The position numbers were made by a program, and so were the translations under genes. From positions 1 through 64,000 of the forward strand of contig CAPQCU010000006.1 of assembly GCA_948684385.1 (NCBI GenBank): a stretch of 64,000 bases of DNA, written 5' to 3'. Source of the stretch: an uncultured bacterium (GTDB taxonomy: Bacteria > Cyanobacteriota > Vampirovibrionia > Gastranaerophilales > Gastranaerophilaceae). Under the pieces are notes generated by a model. That model did no database searches. It saw only the letters and a program-made list of their open reading frames with translations, and was not told the DNA's origin. Below are positions 24,620-30,848 of this stretch, in pieces; position 1 is the first letter of the stretch, and every line of letters starts with the position of its first letter.

Positions 24620-25462
24620 ATGAGTCTCTCATTAAAGATTTTATTTTTCGGAGATATTACCGGCAGGCAAGGGCGTCTGGCGGTAAAGTCTTTCTTAAAA
24701 TCTCAAGAGAATGACGCAGATTTTGTGATTGCTAATATTGAAAATGCTTCTCATGGTTTCGGGCTTACAAGGAAAAATTATTTAGATTTATCTGGCTCCG
24801 GAATAGACTGTTTTACTTCCGGCAACCATATCTGGGATAAAAGAGATATTTTTGAATATATTGAAGAAGCTGAAAAACTTATCCGCCCGATTAATTATCC
24901 GAATGGAACCAAAGGTGTCGGTTCACGTGTATTTGAAATAAAAGGACATAAACTGGCGGTTATTAATGCTCTTGGCAGAGTGTTTATGCCTCCAATCGAT
25001 TCTCCGTGGGAAGTTGTTATTAGTGAGATTGAACGTCTTAAAGACGGAGGAGTCGAAAGTATTATAATAGATTTTCATGCAGAAGCTACTGCTGAAAAAA
25101 TTTGTTTTGCTAAGTATCTGGCAGCAAGATATAATTCGGAAGAAAAAGCTTTAATAAAAGCTTTCTTTGGAACACATACTCATGTGCAGACTGCTGATGA
25201 AAAAATTTACAACGGCATGGCTTATATTACAGATGCCGGTTTTTGCGGCGCAGAAGAAAGTGTTATCGGAATGGAGTTTTCGACTTCTTTTAAGCGGCTT
25301 TCAACCAGCATTCCTGAGCGCTATGAAATCGCCGAAACCCCGATTGCACAAATAAACGGTGTTGAAATCCTGATTGAAGGAAATTTGTCAACACAGATAA
25401 AAAGGATTAATTTATTAGTAGATAACAGAAAAAATGAAAGTGAGGATAACGTTGAGGGGTAA
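24620..25462 (+). CDS. ymdB: YmdB-family metallophosphoesterase
   Basis: A 280-residue protein of the YmdB/TIGR00282 family, metal-dependent phosphodiesterases shown in Bacillus to hydrolyse 2',3'-cyclic nucleotides. The metal and catalytic residues are seen in ILFFGDITGRQGR, NIENASHG, SGNHIWDKRD, IIDFHAEATAEK (His153) and FFGTHTHVQTADE. Its stop is the TAA of a GGGGTAAATA repeat, so the protein ends in EG. It lies directly after rny, a pairing also seen in Bacillus, and would act on cyclic-phosphate products of RNA turnover. The ribosome-binding site is weak. Confidence 0.92.
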   Translation: MSLSLKILFFGDITGRQGRLAVKSFLKSQENDADFVIANIENASHGFGLTRKNYLDLSGSGIDCFTSGNHIWDKRDIFEYIEEAEKLIRPINYPNGTKGVGSRVFEIKGHKLAVINALGRVFMPPIDSPWEVVISEIERLKDGGVESIIIDFHAEATAEKICFAKYLAARYNSEEKALIKAFFGTHTHVQTADEKIYNGMAYITDAGFCGAEESVIGMEFSTSFKRLSTSIPERYEIAETPIAQINGVEILIEGNLSTQIKRINLLVDNRKNESEDNVEG

Positions 25463-25477
25463 ATACAAGGGTAAATA
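25456..25477 (+). repeat. GGGGTAAATA tandem units, period 12
   Basis: GGGGTAAATA (25456-25465) and AGGGTAAATA (25468-25477), with a weaker third ATTAAATACC just after. The first unit provides the stop codon of the ymdB-like gene. Confidence 0.55.
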
Positions 25478-25533
25478 CAGATTAAATACCTTGACTCTCC
25501 GAAAAGTTCTTCCTTTTTGGAAGGCGGTGTGTA

Positions 25534-26388
25534 ATGAAGAGTGATTTTCATATACATACATATTACTCGGATGGTGTCTTTTCTCCGGAAAAGATTGTAG
25601 ATTTAGCTTTAGATGCAGGGTTGCAGGTTATTGCCATAACAGACCATGATAATGTTCTGTCTCATGATGTTGCGGCAGAGTATTTGAAAACAAAAGAGGT
25701 CGAATTCACTTTAATTCGCGGTATAGAGGTAAATACTCTTTACAAAGATTATGAAGTCCATATTCTGGGGTATTTTCCGGATGTTAACAAAAGTGATTTC
25801 AAAAATTTATTAAAAGTACAGCAGCAGGCGCGTATTAAACAGACAAAAGAAATTTTGCACCTTCTGGCAAAAAAAGAAGGGATAAAAATCGCTTTTGATG
25901 ATGTTAAAAACATGGTCGCAGAAGGCGGCAGTATCGGACGTCCGCATATTGCAAAAGCGATTACAAATGCTGGCGGTACAAGCAATGTTATGGAAGCTTA
26001 TAGCAAGTATATTCATAGAGCTTCGCCGGTTTACGTAGAAAGAAAAACCGTTTCTCCGTTTGATGCGGTAGAAGTTATTTATGATGCCGGAGGCATTCCT
26101 GTTATTGCGCATCCTTACGATATAGATATAGCAGAAAAACTTATTAAAGACTTGATGAATTGCGGGCTAAGGGGGATTGAAGCTTATCATAGAAAACACT
26201 CTCCGGCTCTGGTGGAATACTTCTCCTCTATGGCAGAAAATCTCGGACTTATTGTAACAGGAGGCTCAGATTTCCATGCTCCTAATATAATGAACGGGCA
26301 GATTATTCTCGGTAAAAACTTTGTTCCGGAATGGATTTACGAAGGGCTTTTGAATGAGAAAAAACATCTGGATCTTGCTAGAGGATAG
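25534..26388 (+). CDS. PHP-domain phosphoesterase (TrpH / RNase AM-like)
   Basis: A 284-residue protein of the polymerase-and-histidinol-phosphatase fold. Metal ligands are visible in DFHIHTYYSDG (residues 3-13), AITDHDN (about 35-41), GIEVNT, then GRPHIAKA, VIAHPYD and GGSDFHAP near the end. The family includes the YciV/TrpH enzymes that hydrolyse 3',5'-bisphosphorylated nucleotides and trim RNA 5' ends. Given rny and ymdB just upstream, a role in nucleotide or RNA end processing is a reasonable inference. A CTTCC-TTTTT-GGAAG hairpin overlaps its likely ribosome-binding site and might limit translation. Confidence 0.85.
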   Translation: MKSDFHIHTYYSDGVFSPEKIVDLALDAGLQVIAITDHDNVLSHDVAAEYLKTKEVEFTLIRGIEVNTLYKDYEVHILGYFPDVNKSDFKNLLKVQQQARIKQTKEILHLLAKKEGIKIAFDDVKNMVAEGGSIGRPHIAKAITNAGGTSNVMEAYSKYIHRASPVYVERKTVSPFDAVEVIYDAGGIPVIAHPYDIDIAEKLIKDLMNCGLRGIEAYHRKHSPALVEYFSSMAENLGLIVTGGSDFHAPNIMNGQIILGKNFVPEWIYEGLLNEKKHLDLARG

Positions 26389-26396
26389 GAGTTAAT

Positions 26397-26975
26397 ATGA
26401 AAAAAGGGTTCACACTTGTAGAGGTTTCAATATTATTTGTCATTTTTTTAATTGTGGCTTTTCTTGTTATACCTTTGTCTCTGGATGATACAATACAGGC
26501 GAAGAATACTTCCAGATGGCGCAGGGTGCAATCTGATTTTTCTAATGTTTTTTACTCTATCAATACTCTGAAAGATGCAGAAGATTTTGATTTTGAAGGA
26601 ACATTTAATAACGTAATGTCCAATGAAATAAAAAGTGATATCGAACCTTACAAAATCACTTTTATGAATGGAACTTATCCGAATGTGACATACCGCTTTA
26701 ATGATTTTAAACTGACCCAGGGAAATTCTGTTCTTGCATATAAACTTTTTGATAATACACAAAGTGATTTGCGCGGAGTTTTTCTATATGATGTAAATGG
26801 TTCAGTCGGTCCGAATGTCTGGGGAAAAGATGTTTTCGGGTTTAATATTTTTTCTGACAGATTTGAACCATTTTGTAAGAATGATTCCGTCAGTGTACAA
26901 AAACAAGATTGCTCAAAAGCAGGAACCGGCTTATGCTGTTCAAACTACTATTTAATAGGCGGGAGTTTTGATTAA
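26397..26975 (+). CDS. type IV pilin-like / type II secretion pseudopilin
   Basis: A 192-residue protein with a class III signal: KKG-FTLVEV, cleavage after Gly4 with Glu at +5, then a hydrophobic helix (SILFVIFLIVAFLVIPLSL). The rest has Cys near the C-terminus (FCKN, QDCSKAGTGLCCSNYYL). Such prepilins are processed by a PilD-type peptidase and assemble into pili, pseudopili or competence fibres. No other pilus gene is nearby, so it is an isolated subunit. AGGAG precedes the ATG. The TAA shares a base with the next ATG (TAATG). Confidence 0.85.
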   Translation: MKKGFTLVEVSILFVIFLIVAFLVIPLSLDDTIQAKNTSRWRRVQSDFSNVFYSINTLKDAEDFDFEGTFNNVMSNEIKSDIEPYKITFMNGTYPNVTYRFNDFKLTQGNSVLAYKLFDNTQSDLRGVFLYDVNGSVGPNVWGKDVFGFNIFSDRFEPFCKNDSVSVQKQDCSKAGTGLCCSNYYLIGGSFD

Positions 26976-27553
26976 TGATTAAAAATGTATGTGTTTTTGC
27001 ATCTTCTTCTAATAAATTGGGAGAAGAATATTATAAAGCAGCGTCAGAGCTCGGTCATTTACTTGGTAAAAACGGAATGAATATTGTATACGGCGGCAGC
27101 AGGCTCGGTGCAATGTACGCTTGTGCTTCTGCGGTAAAGCTATCCGGCGGTGATATTATTGGAGTTATGCCTCAAAAAATTTATGATTTTGGTGTCGGAA
27201 ATCCGGAAGATTGCGCAGAGTTTTATCTTACAGAAGGGATGAGAGAGAGAAAAGCTAAAATGGATGAGCTTTCGGATGCCGTAATTGCTCTTGCAGGAGG
27301 GTTCGGAACGCTTGAAGAAATTTCTGAGATGATTGTTCAAAAACAGCTGGGATATAATTCAAAGCCAATTATAATTCTTAATACCGGTGGTTTTTACAAT
27401 AGCTTGCTGGGATTTTTTAATAACATTATTGATGAAAATTTTGCTGTAAGAAGTGCAGAGACATTGTATTATGTAGCATCATCTCCTCAGGAAGCGGTAA
27501 ATTATTTGCAAAGCTACTCTTCTAAAAATTACTCTTTGTCAGAAAAATATTAA
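26975..27553 (+). CDS. LOG-family nucleoside 5'-monophosphate phosphoribohydrolase
   Basis: A 192-residue Rossmann-type protein of the LOG/TIGR00730 family (once annotated lysine decarboxylase). Motifs: FASSSNKLGEEYYKAA, VYGGSRLGAMY, MRERKAKMDELSDAVIALAG and GGFGTLEEISE (the PGGxGTxxE site, with Ala before the GG). These enzymes release ribose 5-phosphate from nucleotides; cytokinin nucleotides are the plant substrate, while in bacteria the substrate is often a plain nucleotide. It is coupled to the pseudopilin gene and overlaps the convergent HTH gene by 4 bases. Confidence 0.88.
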   Translation: MIKNVCVFASSSNKLGEEYYKAASELGHLLGKNGMNIVYGGSRLGAMYACASAVKLSGGDIIGVMPQKIYDFGVGNPEDCAEFYLTEGMRERKAKMDELSDAVIALAGGFGTLEEISEMIVQKQLGYNSKPIIILNTGGFYNSLLGFFNNIIDENFAVRSAETLYYVASSPQEAVNYLQSYSSKNYSLSEKY

Positions 27554-27756
27554 GGCAGATGATTATATAAAATTGCGCATACCGCGGCTTGTACTTTATT
27601 ATGTACATTAAGCTTACGAAAAATACTTTCAATATGTGCTTTAACAGTATGTATTGAAACTACTAAAGTCTCAGCGATTTCAGGATTACTTTTCCCTTCA
27701 ACTATAAGTGCCAAAATCTCTTTTTCTCTTTGTGTTAATTCATTTGTTTCGTCCAT
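27550..27756 (-). CDS. stand-alone LuxR/GerE-type DNA-binding protein
   Basis: A 68-residue protein that is little more than a LuxR C-terminal HTH: LTQREKEILALIVEGKSNPE then IAETLVVSIHTVKAHIESIF and RKLNVHNKVQA. There is no receiver or ligand-binding domain. The frame extends 8 codons upstream to a TTG, but the ATG at 27756 is preferred because it is the first before the conserved domain; it has no ribosome-binding site and TATTAT boxes end 6 and 9 bases upstream. Lone GerE-like proteins are usually transcription regulators; the target is unknown. The paired TGTAAA/TGTAAC boxes upstream are in its orientation. Confidence 0.85.
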   Translation of the reverse strand: MDETNELTQREKEILALIVEGKSNPEIAETLVVSIHTVKAHIESIFRKLNVHNKVQAAVCAILYNHLP

Positions 27757-27814
27757 ATTTCTATAATAATACATTTTCAAAAAAAGTGGTTAATGTATTT
27801 TCCAATTTGAAATT

Positions 27815-27830
27815 GTTACAAAACTTTACA
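27815..27830 (-). repeat. paired TGTAAA/TGTAAC boxes, 10-bp period
   Basis: On the minus strand TGTAAA (27830-27825) and TGTAAC (27820-27815) are exactly 10 bp apart, upstream of the LuxR-type gene. Confidence 0.45.
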
Positions 27831-27837
27831 AGGGTAA

Positions 27838-27932
27838 GGGGTAAATGTATTGGGTTAGATTTTGGATTACAAATTTAGCGTAGCGGTAGGGGTAAATGTA
27901 AACTGGATGGATTTGTGACTACAGATTTAGCG
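27838..27932 (+). repeat. two tandem full-length copies of the 43-bp GGGGTAAATRTA element
   Basis: Copy 1 (27838-27880) and copy 2 (27889-27932) both start GGGGTAAATGTA and end in GATTACAAATTTAGCG or GACTACAGATTTAGCG, with variable middles of 15 and 16 bases. A partial GGGTAA unit precedes copy 1. The pair fills the gap between the LuxR-type gene and the 3' end of upp. Confidence 0.7.
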
Positions 27933-27937
27933 TTGAT

Positions 27938-28588
27938 TTAAGTATTAAAAATCCTATCTCCGGCATCGCCCATACCAGGGACGATGTAGCCGCGCTCATT
28001 TAAGCGTTCATCGACTGCTGCAACTATTAATGTTATAGCAGGGAAGTTCTTAAATACGGCTTCAATACCCTGAGGAGCCGAAATCATGCAAATACAGCAA
28101 ATATTTGTTTCAGGAATTCCTTTTTCGACATAGAGTCTTATTGCTTCTATAAGTGAGTTTCCAGTTGCAAGCATCGGGTCAGTAATGTATACGTAATAGT
28201 TCTCCGGATTGCTGACTGGCATTGGAACTTTGTTATAATACCATACCGGTTTGAGTGTTTTTTCATCACGGTACATTCCGATGTGTCTGATTGTTGCTTG
28301 AGGAAGAATATCTACAGCTTCATCTGTAAAAATTAAGCCTGCTCTTAATATTGGAGAAATGATTATTGTAATATCAGGGTTAATGGTTTTGGTTTTGCAT
28401 TTCGCAACTGGAGTTTCTATTTCAATATCTTTTTGCGGCAGGTTTTTTGTCGCTTCGTAAAGTAGAATTCTTGTAAGTTTTCTTGCTGCAAGTCTTACAC
28501 CTTCAGTACTTGTATTTTTGTTTCTCATTGTACATAAACTCTGATTTACAATCGGATTTGTAATAATTTTTAAATTATTTTGCTCCAT
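27938..28588 (-). CDS. upp: uracil phosphoribosyltransferase
   Basis: A 216-residue UPRTase (usual length about 208) that salvages uracil to UMP with PRPP. The PRPP loop is YVYITDPMLATGNSLIEAI, and the uracil-contacting C-terminus GYIVPGMGDAGDRIFNT is intact. N-terminal TNPIVNQSLCTMRNKNTS corresponds to the family's HPLVQHKLTLLRD region. It overlaps the upstream Mce gene by 14 bases, so it is the last gene of that operon. The tandem GGGGTAAATGTA elements lie directly after its stop. Confidence 0.93.
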   Translation of the reverse strand: MEQNNLKIITNPIVNQSLCTMRNKNTSTEGVRLAARKLTRILLYEATKNLPQKDIEIETPVAKCKTKTINPDITIIISPILRAGLIFTDEAVDILPQATIRHIGMYRDEKTLKPVWYYNKVPMPVSNPENYYVYITDPMLATGNSLIEAIRLYVEKGIPETNICCICMISAPQGIEAVFKNFPAITLIVAAVDERLNERGYIVPGMGDAGDRIFNT

Positions 28589-29246
28589 TTGTGTTTTTCT
28601 CCCTGCTATTTTTATATTTTTTTAATTTTTCGTTTAAATCATTAGCTTTTTTAGTTGAATCATTAAGCATAGTATCAGCATATTTAATAAAATTGTTTAC
28701 ATCTTGCTGGTTTTCAACCGGAATTTCTTCAATAAATTTAATCTTTTCACCAAAAGAAGATGTTGTATAAATTATTGAAGCAAGTTTATCAAACATATCA
28801 TTTAAAAGTCCGGCAGCATCGTGAAGTCTTTTAGGAGGATTGACTGTCAGAAGAGGAACATTCTTATCGATGTACGTATCTTTATCCGGAAGATAAAGTT
28901 CAAGCGACTTTGAACCTGCCATTCCGCTGAATTCTACAGTTGCTACGGTGCCTTGCGGGAGAATAACTGTATCATCGGTAATAATGAATTTTATATAAAC
29001 TTCTTCATTCGTAGGCTTAATTTTAGTGATATGACCGACTTCTATTCCCATCATTCTAACAGGTGAGCCTACAATTAACCCGTCAACATCGTTCATAAAA
29101 ATTGTATAATCGTTATCATTTTGCTGTTTTTTAACATACAGAACGGTTGAAATAGAGACTATAATAAGTATAATTACAAGCCAGACAAGTAATTCTATGC
29201 TATGAGTTATATAAAAAGTTTTTTTATCTTTTTTTATCCCCGTCAT
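28575..29246 (-). CDS. MlaD/Mce-family membrane-anchored protein
   Basis: A 223-residue protein with one N-terminal membrane helix (about 17-38), then an MCE/MlaD domain: YTIFMNDVDGLIVGSPVRM, MGIEVGHITKIKP, ILPQGTVATVEFSGMAGSKS, and a helical tail (about 130-223) rich in Lys/Asn. MlaD-type proteins form hexamers that help move lipids between inner and outer membranes with an ABC transporter; MlaE/MlaF homologues are not in the window. Start at 29246 has no ribosome-binding site but follows a good promoter by 9 bases. Confidence 0.85.
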   Translation of the reverse strand: MTGIKKDKKTFYITHSIELLVWLVIILIIVSISTVLYVKKQQNDNDYTIFMNDVDGLIVGSPVRMMGIEVGHITKIKPTNEEVYIKFIITDDTVILPQGTVATVEFSGMAGSKSLELYLPDKDTYIDKNVPLLTVNPPKRLHDAAGLLNDMFDKLASIIYTTSSFGEKIKFIEEIPVENQQDVNNFIKYADTMLNDSTKKANDLNEKLKKYKNSREKNTNGAK

Positions 29247-29255
29247 ATTAGATTT

Positions 29256-29284
29256 ATTATATAAAAAAATTCGGGATTAAACAA
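29256..29284 (-). promoter_or_regulatory. promoter of the Mce-upp operon (leaderless start)
   Basis: On the minus strand TTGTTT (29284-29279), 17-bp spacer, TATAAT (29261-29256). The ATG of the Mce gene is 9 bases after the -10 box. Confidence 0.6.
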
Positions 29285-29287
29285 GCT

Positions 29288-29845
29288 CTAGTTTGTGTTA
29301 ACCTTTATTGCTCCCCAGGCGCGAATATAACCTTTTTCGTATCTTAAAAGATAGTATCCTCCTTCTTTTACATATTCAATTTCAGCTTCCATGTGTTCAT
29401 ACTCTTTTGGAGGTGTAGCCCCTGTCTTAGCGTATTTGGCATCGATTACTTTTTGAATTCTCTCTTTTCTTTTTCGTTCCCGGATAATCTGCCTTTCTTC
29501 TTTATCCAGCTTCTTGCTTTTTTCGTAATGCCGTTTAAGTTCTGTTTCATTTTCAGCAATCTTAAAAACAGGAATAACTGCAATTAAATCTTTTGATTCA
29601 ATCAAATAAAGAAATTCCCTGTCATCCGATAGCGCAAGCTGATAATAACCCGGTTTAATAAAATTTCCGTTATAGTCCGGAATATAATTTTGTATACTTA
29701 AAACCGGCTGCTCGTCGGTCGGAACAGAATATCTGTAAATCGGGTTTTGATGAACAGTTAAACCGGACGGCACTGCAGGATATGGTGCACAGGGTGCTAA
29801 ATAGTCAATATCTCTAAGTGCAGGAGTAATTATTCCGTCTATCAT
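29288..29845 (-). CDS. hypothetical protein following rnpA
   Basis: A 185-residue soluble protein. The N-terminal half is Pro/Tyr-rich (LAPCAPYPAVPSGLTVHQNP), the middle has a strongly charged helix (about 105-135: KKLDKEERQIIRERKRKERI), and the C-terminus ends RYEKGYIRAWGAIKV. I do not recognise it. It overlaps rnpA by 4 bases (ATGA), so it is translationally coupled to it. rnpA is often followed by yidD or yidC; this is neither. Confidence 0.7.
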   Translation of the reverse strand: MIDGIITPALRDIDYLAPCAPYPAVPSGLTVHQNPIYRYSVPTDEQPVLSIQNYIPDYNGNFIKPGYYQLALSDDREFLYLIESKDLIAVIPVFKIAENETELKRHYEKSKKLDKEERQIIRERKRKERIQKVIDAKYAKTGATPPKEYEHMEAEIEYVKEGGYYLLRYEKGYIRAWGAIKVNTN

Positions 29846-30186
29846 AATTTCTCTGCCAGCTTGTTAATTATTGATTGGACATAATTAAAATCTTTGCCCA
29901 GAAGTTTTGCAGATGCAACAAAAATTACAGACATATATTTTGTCGAAGGTGTTTTTTCTTTTATAAGAAGTCTGTAACTCTCTCTCATAAGCCTTTTGAT
30001 ACGATTTCTTTTAACAGCGCGTTTGTGAATTTTTTTGCTTACGACAAATCCGATTTTAGTCGGATAATCATTGTCTTTTGTTTTTCCGCAAAACATTGTT
30101 ATTCCGCCTATATGAAACGTAGTTCCTGTCTTATATGTTGCTTTAAAAGCACTTCTTTTTTTTAGTCTGTAAGCTTCCGGTAACAT
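29842..30186 (-). CDS. rnpA: ribonuclease P protein component
   Basis: A 114-residue RNase P protein of normal length. The RNR signature is KRAVKRNRIKRLMRE (about 71-85), preceded by KIGFVVSKKIHKRAVK. It helps the RNA subunit mature tRNA 5' ends. Usually rpmH lies directly upstream; here it does not, and the divergent neighbour is a hypothetical gene. The ATG has no ribosome-binding site and sits 6 bases after a -10 box. Confidence 0.92.
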   Translation of the reverse strand: MLPEAYRLKKRSAFKATYKTGTTFHIGGITMFCGKTKDNDYPTKIGFVVSKKIHKRAVKRNRIKRLMRESYRLLIKEKTPSTKYMSVIFVASAKLLGKDFNYVQSIINKLAEKL

Positions 30187-30192
30187 AATAAA

Positions 30193-30221
30193 ATAATACA
30201 GCTTTTGTAAACCTTTGTAAA
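30193..30221 (-). promoter_or_regulatory. rnpA promoter overlapping paired TGTAAA boxes
   Basis: On the minus strand TTTACA (30221-30216), 17-bp spacer, TATTAT (30198-30193), then 6 bases to the rnpA ATG. Read on the plus strand the -35 is TGTAAA (30216-30221), paired with TGTAAA at 30206-30211, again 10 bp apart, so one site may serve both directions. Confidence 0.6.
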
Positions 30222-30287
30222 GTTTTTCTTAAAATAGCTAAAGTTTTAGAAAAATATGCCGTAATTCTTATTATAAGGAGTAATTCT

Positions 30288-30848
30288 ATGGCAGATGATT
30301 TTAAAGTAGAAAAAAATACCGTTAATAACGCCCCACAACCTCAAAATAATGGTGAAAGGAAAGTTATAGAAGAGTCAGCATATAGAACTTATGCTCCGCG
30401 TGAAAAAGGTCCTACTGCTGTCGGACGCGGTGGTGACCCGTTTTTTAGGCGTATAAATGCAACGAATGAGCAGCTTAAAGAGCTTATGGATGAAACTGCC
30501 ACCATTCAAGACTGGGTTCAGAGGGAAACTTCTAATAATGTCGCATTAGCTTGTCTTGAGAATGATAACTTAAAAGAGATATACTTTGCAATTAAAGATG
30601 GTTTTGTATCAGCAGATAAAACTTACGGAAAAATTTCGCTTATGGGTTTTAAAACTCCATCAGGTGTAGAAATCCCGAGACTGAAGGTTTTTGATGAAAA
30701 CGGAGAAGTGCTTCAAGTGCTAACAGGGCCTCTTGCTATTGATGAGCTTAATAAAAGAGCGCTTGCTTACAACGAATTATCAAGTAATTATGAAGCTATT
30801 CCTGATGCGGCAGAGGAAACTCCAATTATAAATGAGCAAATTACATAG
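30288..30848 (+). CDS. hypothetical soluble protein
   Basis: A 186-residue protein. The first 60 residues are polar and probably disordered (APQPQNNGERKVIEESAYRT), with the rest helical then beta (QLKELMDETATIQDWVQRET; ENGEVLQVLTGPLAIDELNK). No signal peptide or membrane segment and no family I recognise. TAAGGAG lies 7 bases before the ATG. It overlaps the convergent 980-residue gene by 8 bases. Confidence 0.7.
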   Translation: MADDFKVEKNTVNNAPQPQNNGERKVIEESAYRTYAPREKGPTAVGRGGDPFFRRINATNEQLKELMDETATIQDWVQRETSNNVALACLENDNLKEIYFAIKDGFVSADKTYGKISLMGFKTPSGVEIPRLKVFDENGEVLQVLTGPLAIDELNKRALAYNELSSNYEAIPDAAEETPIINEQIT

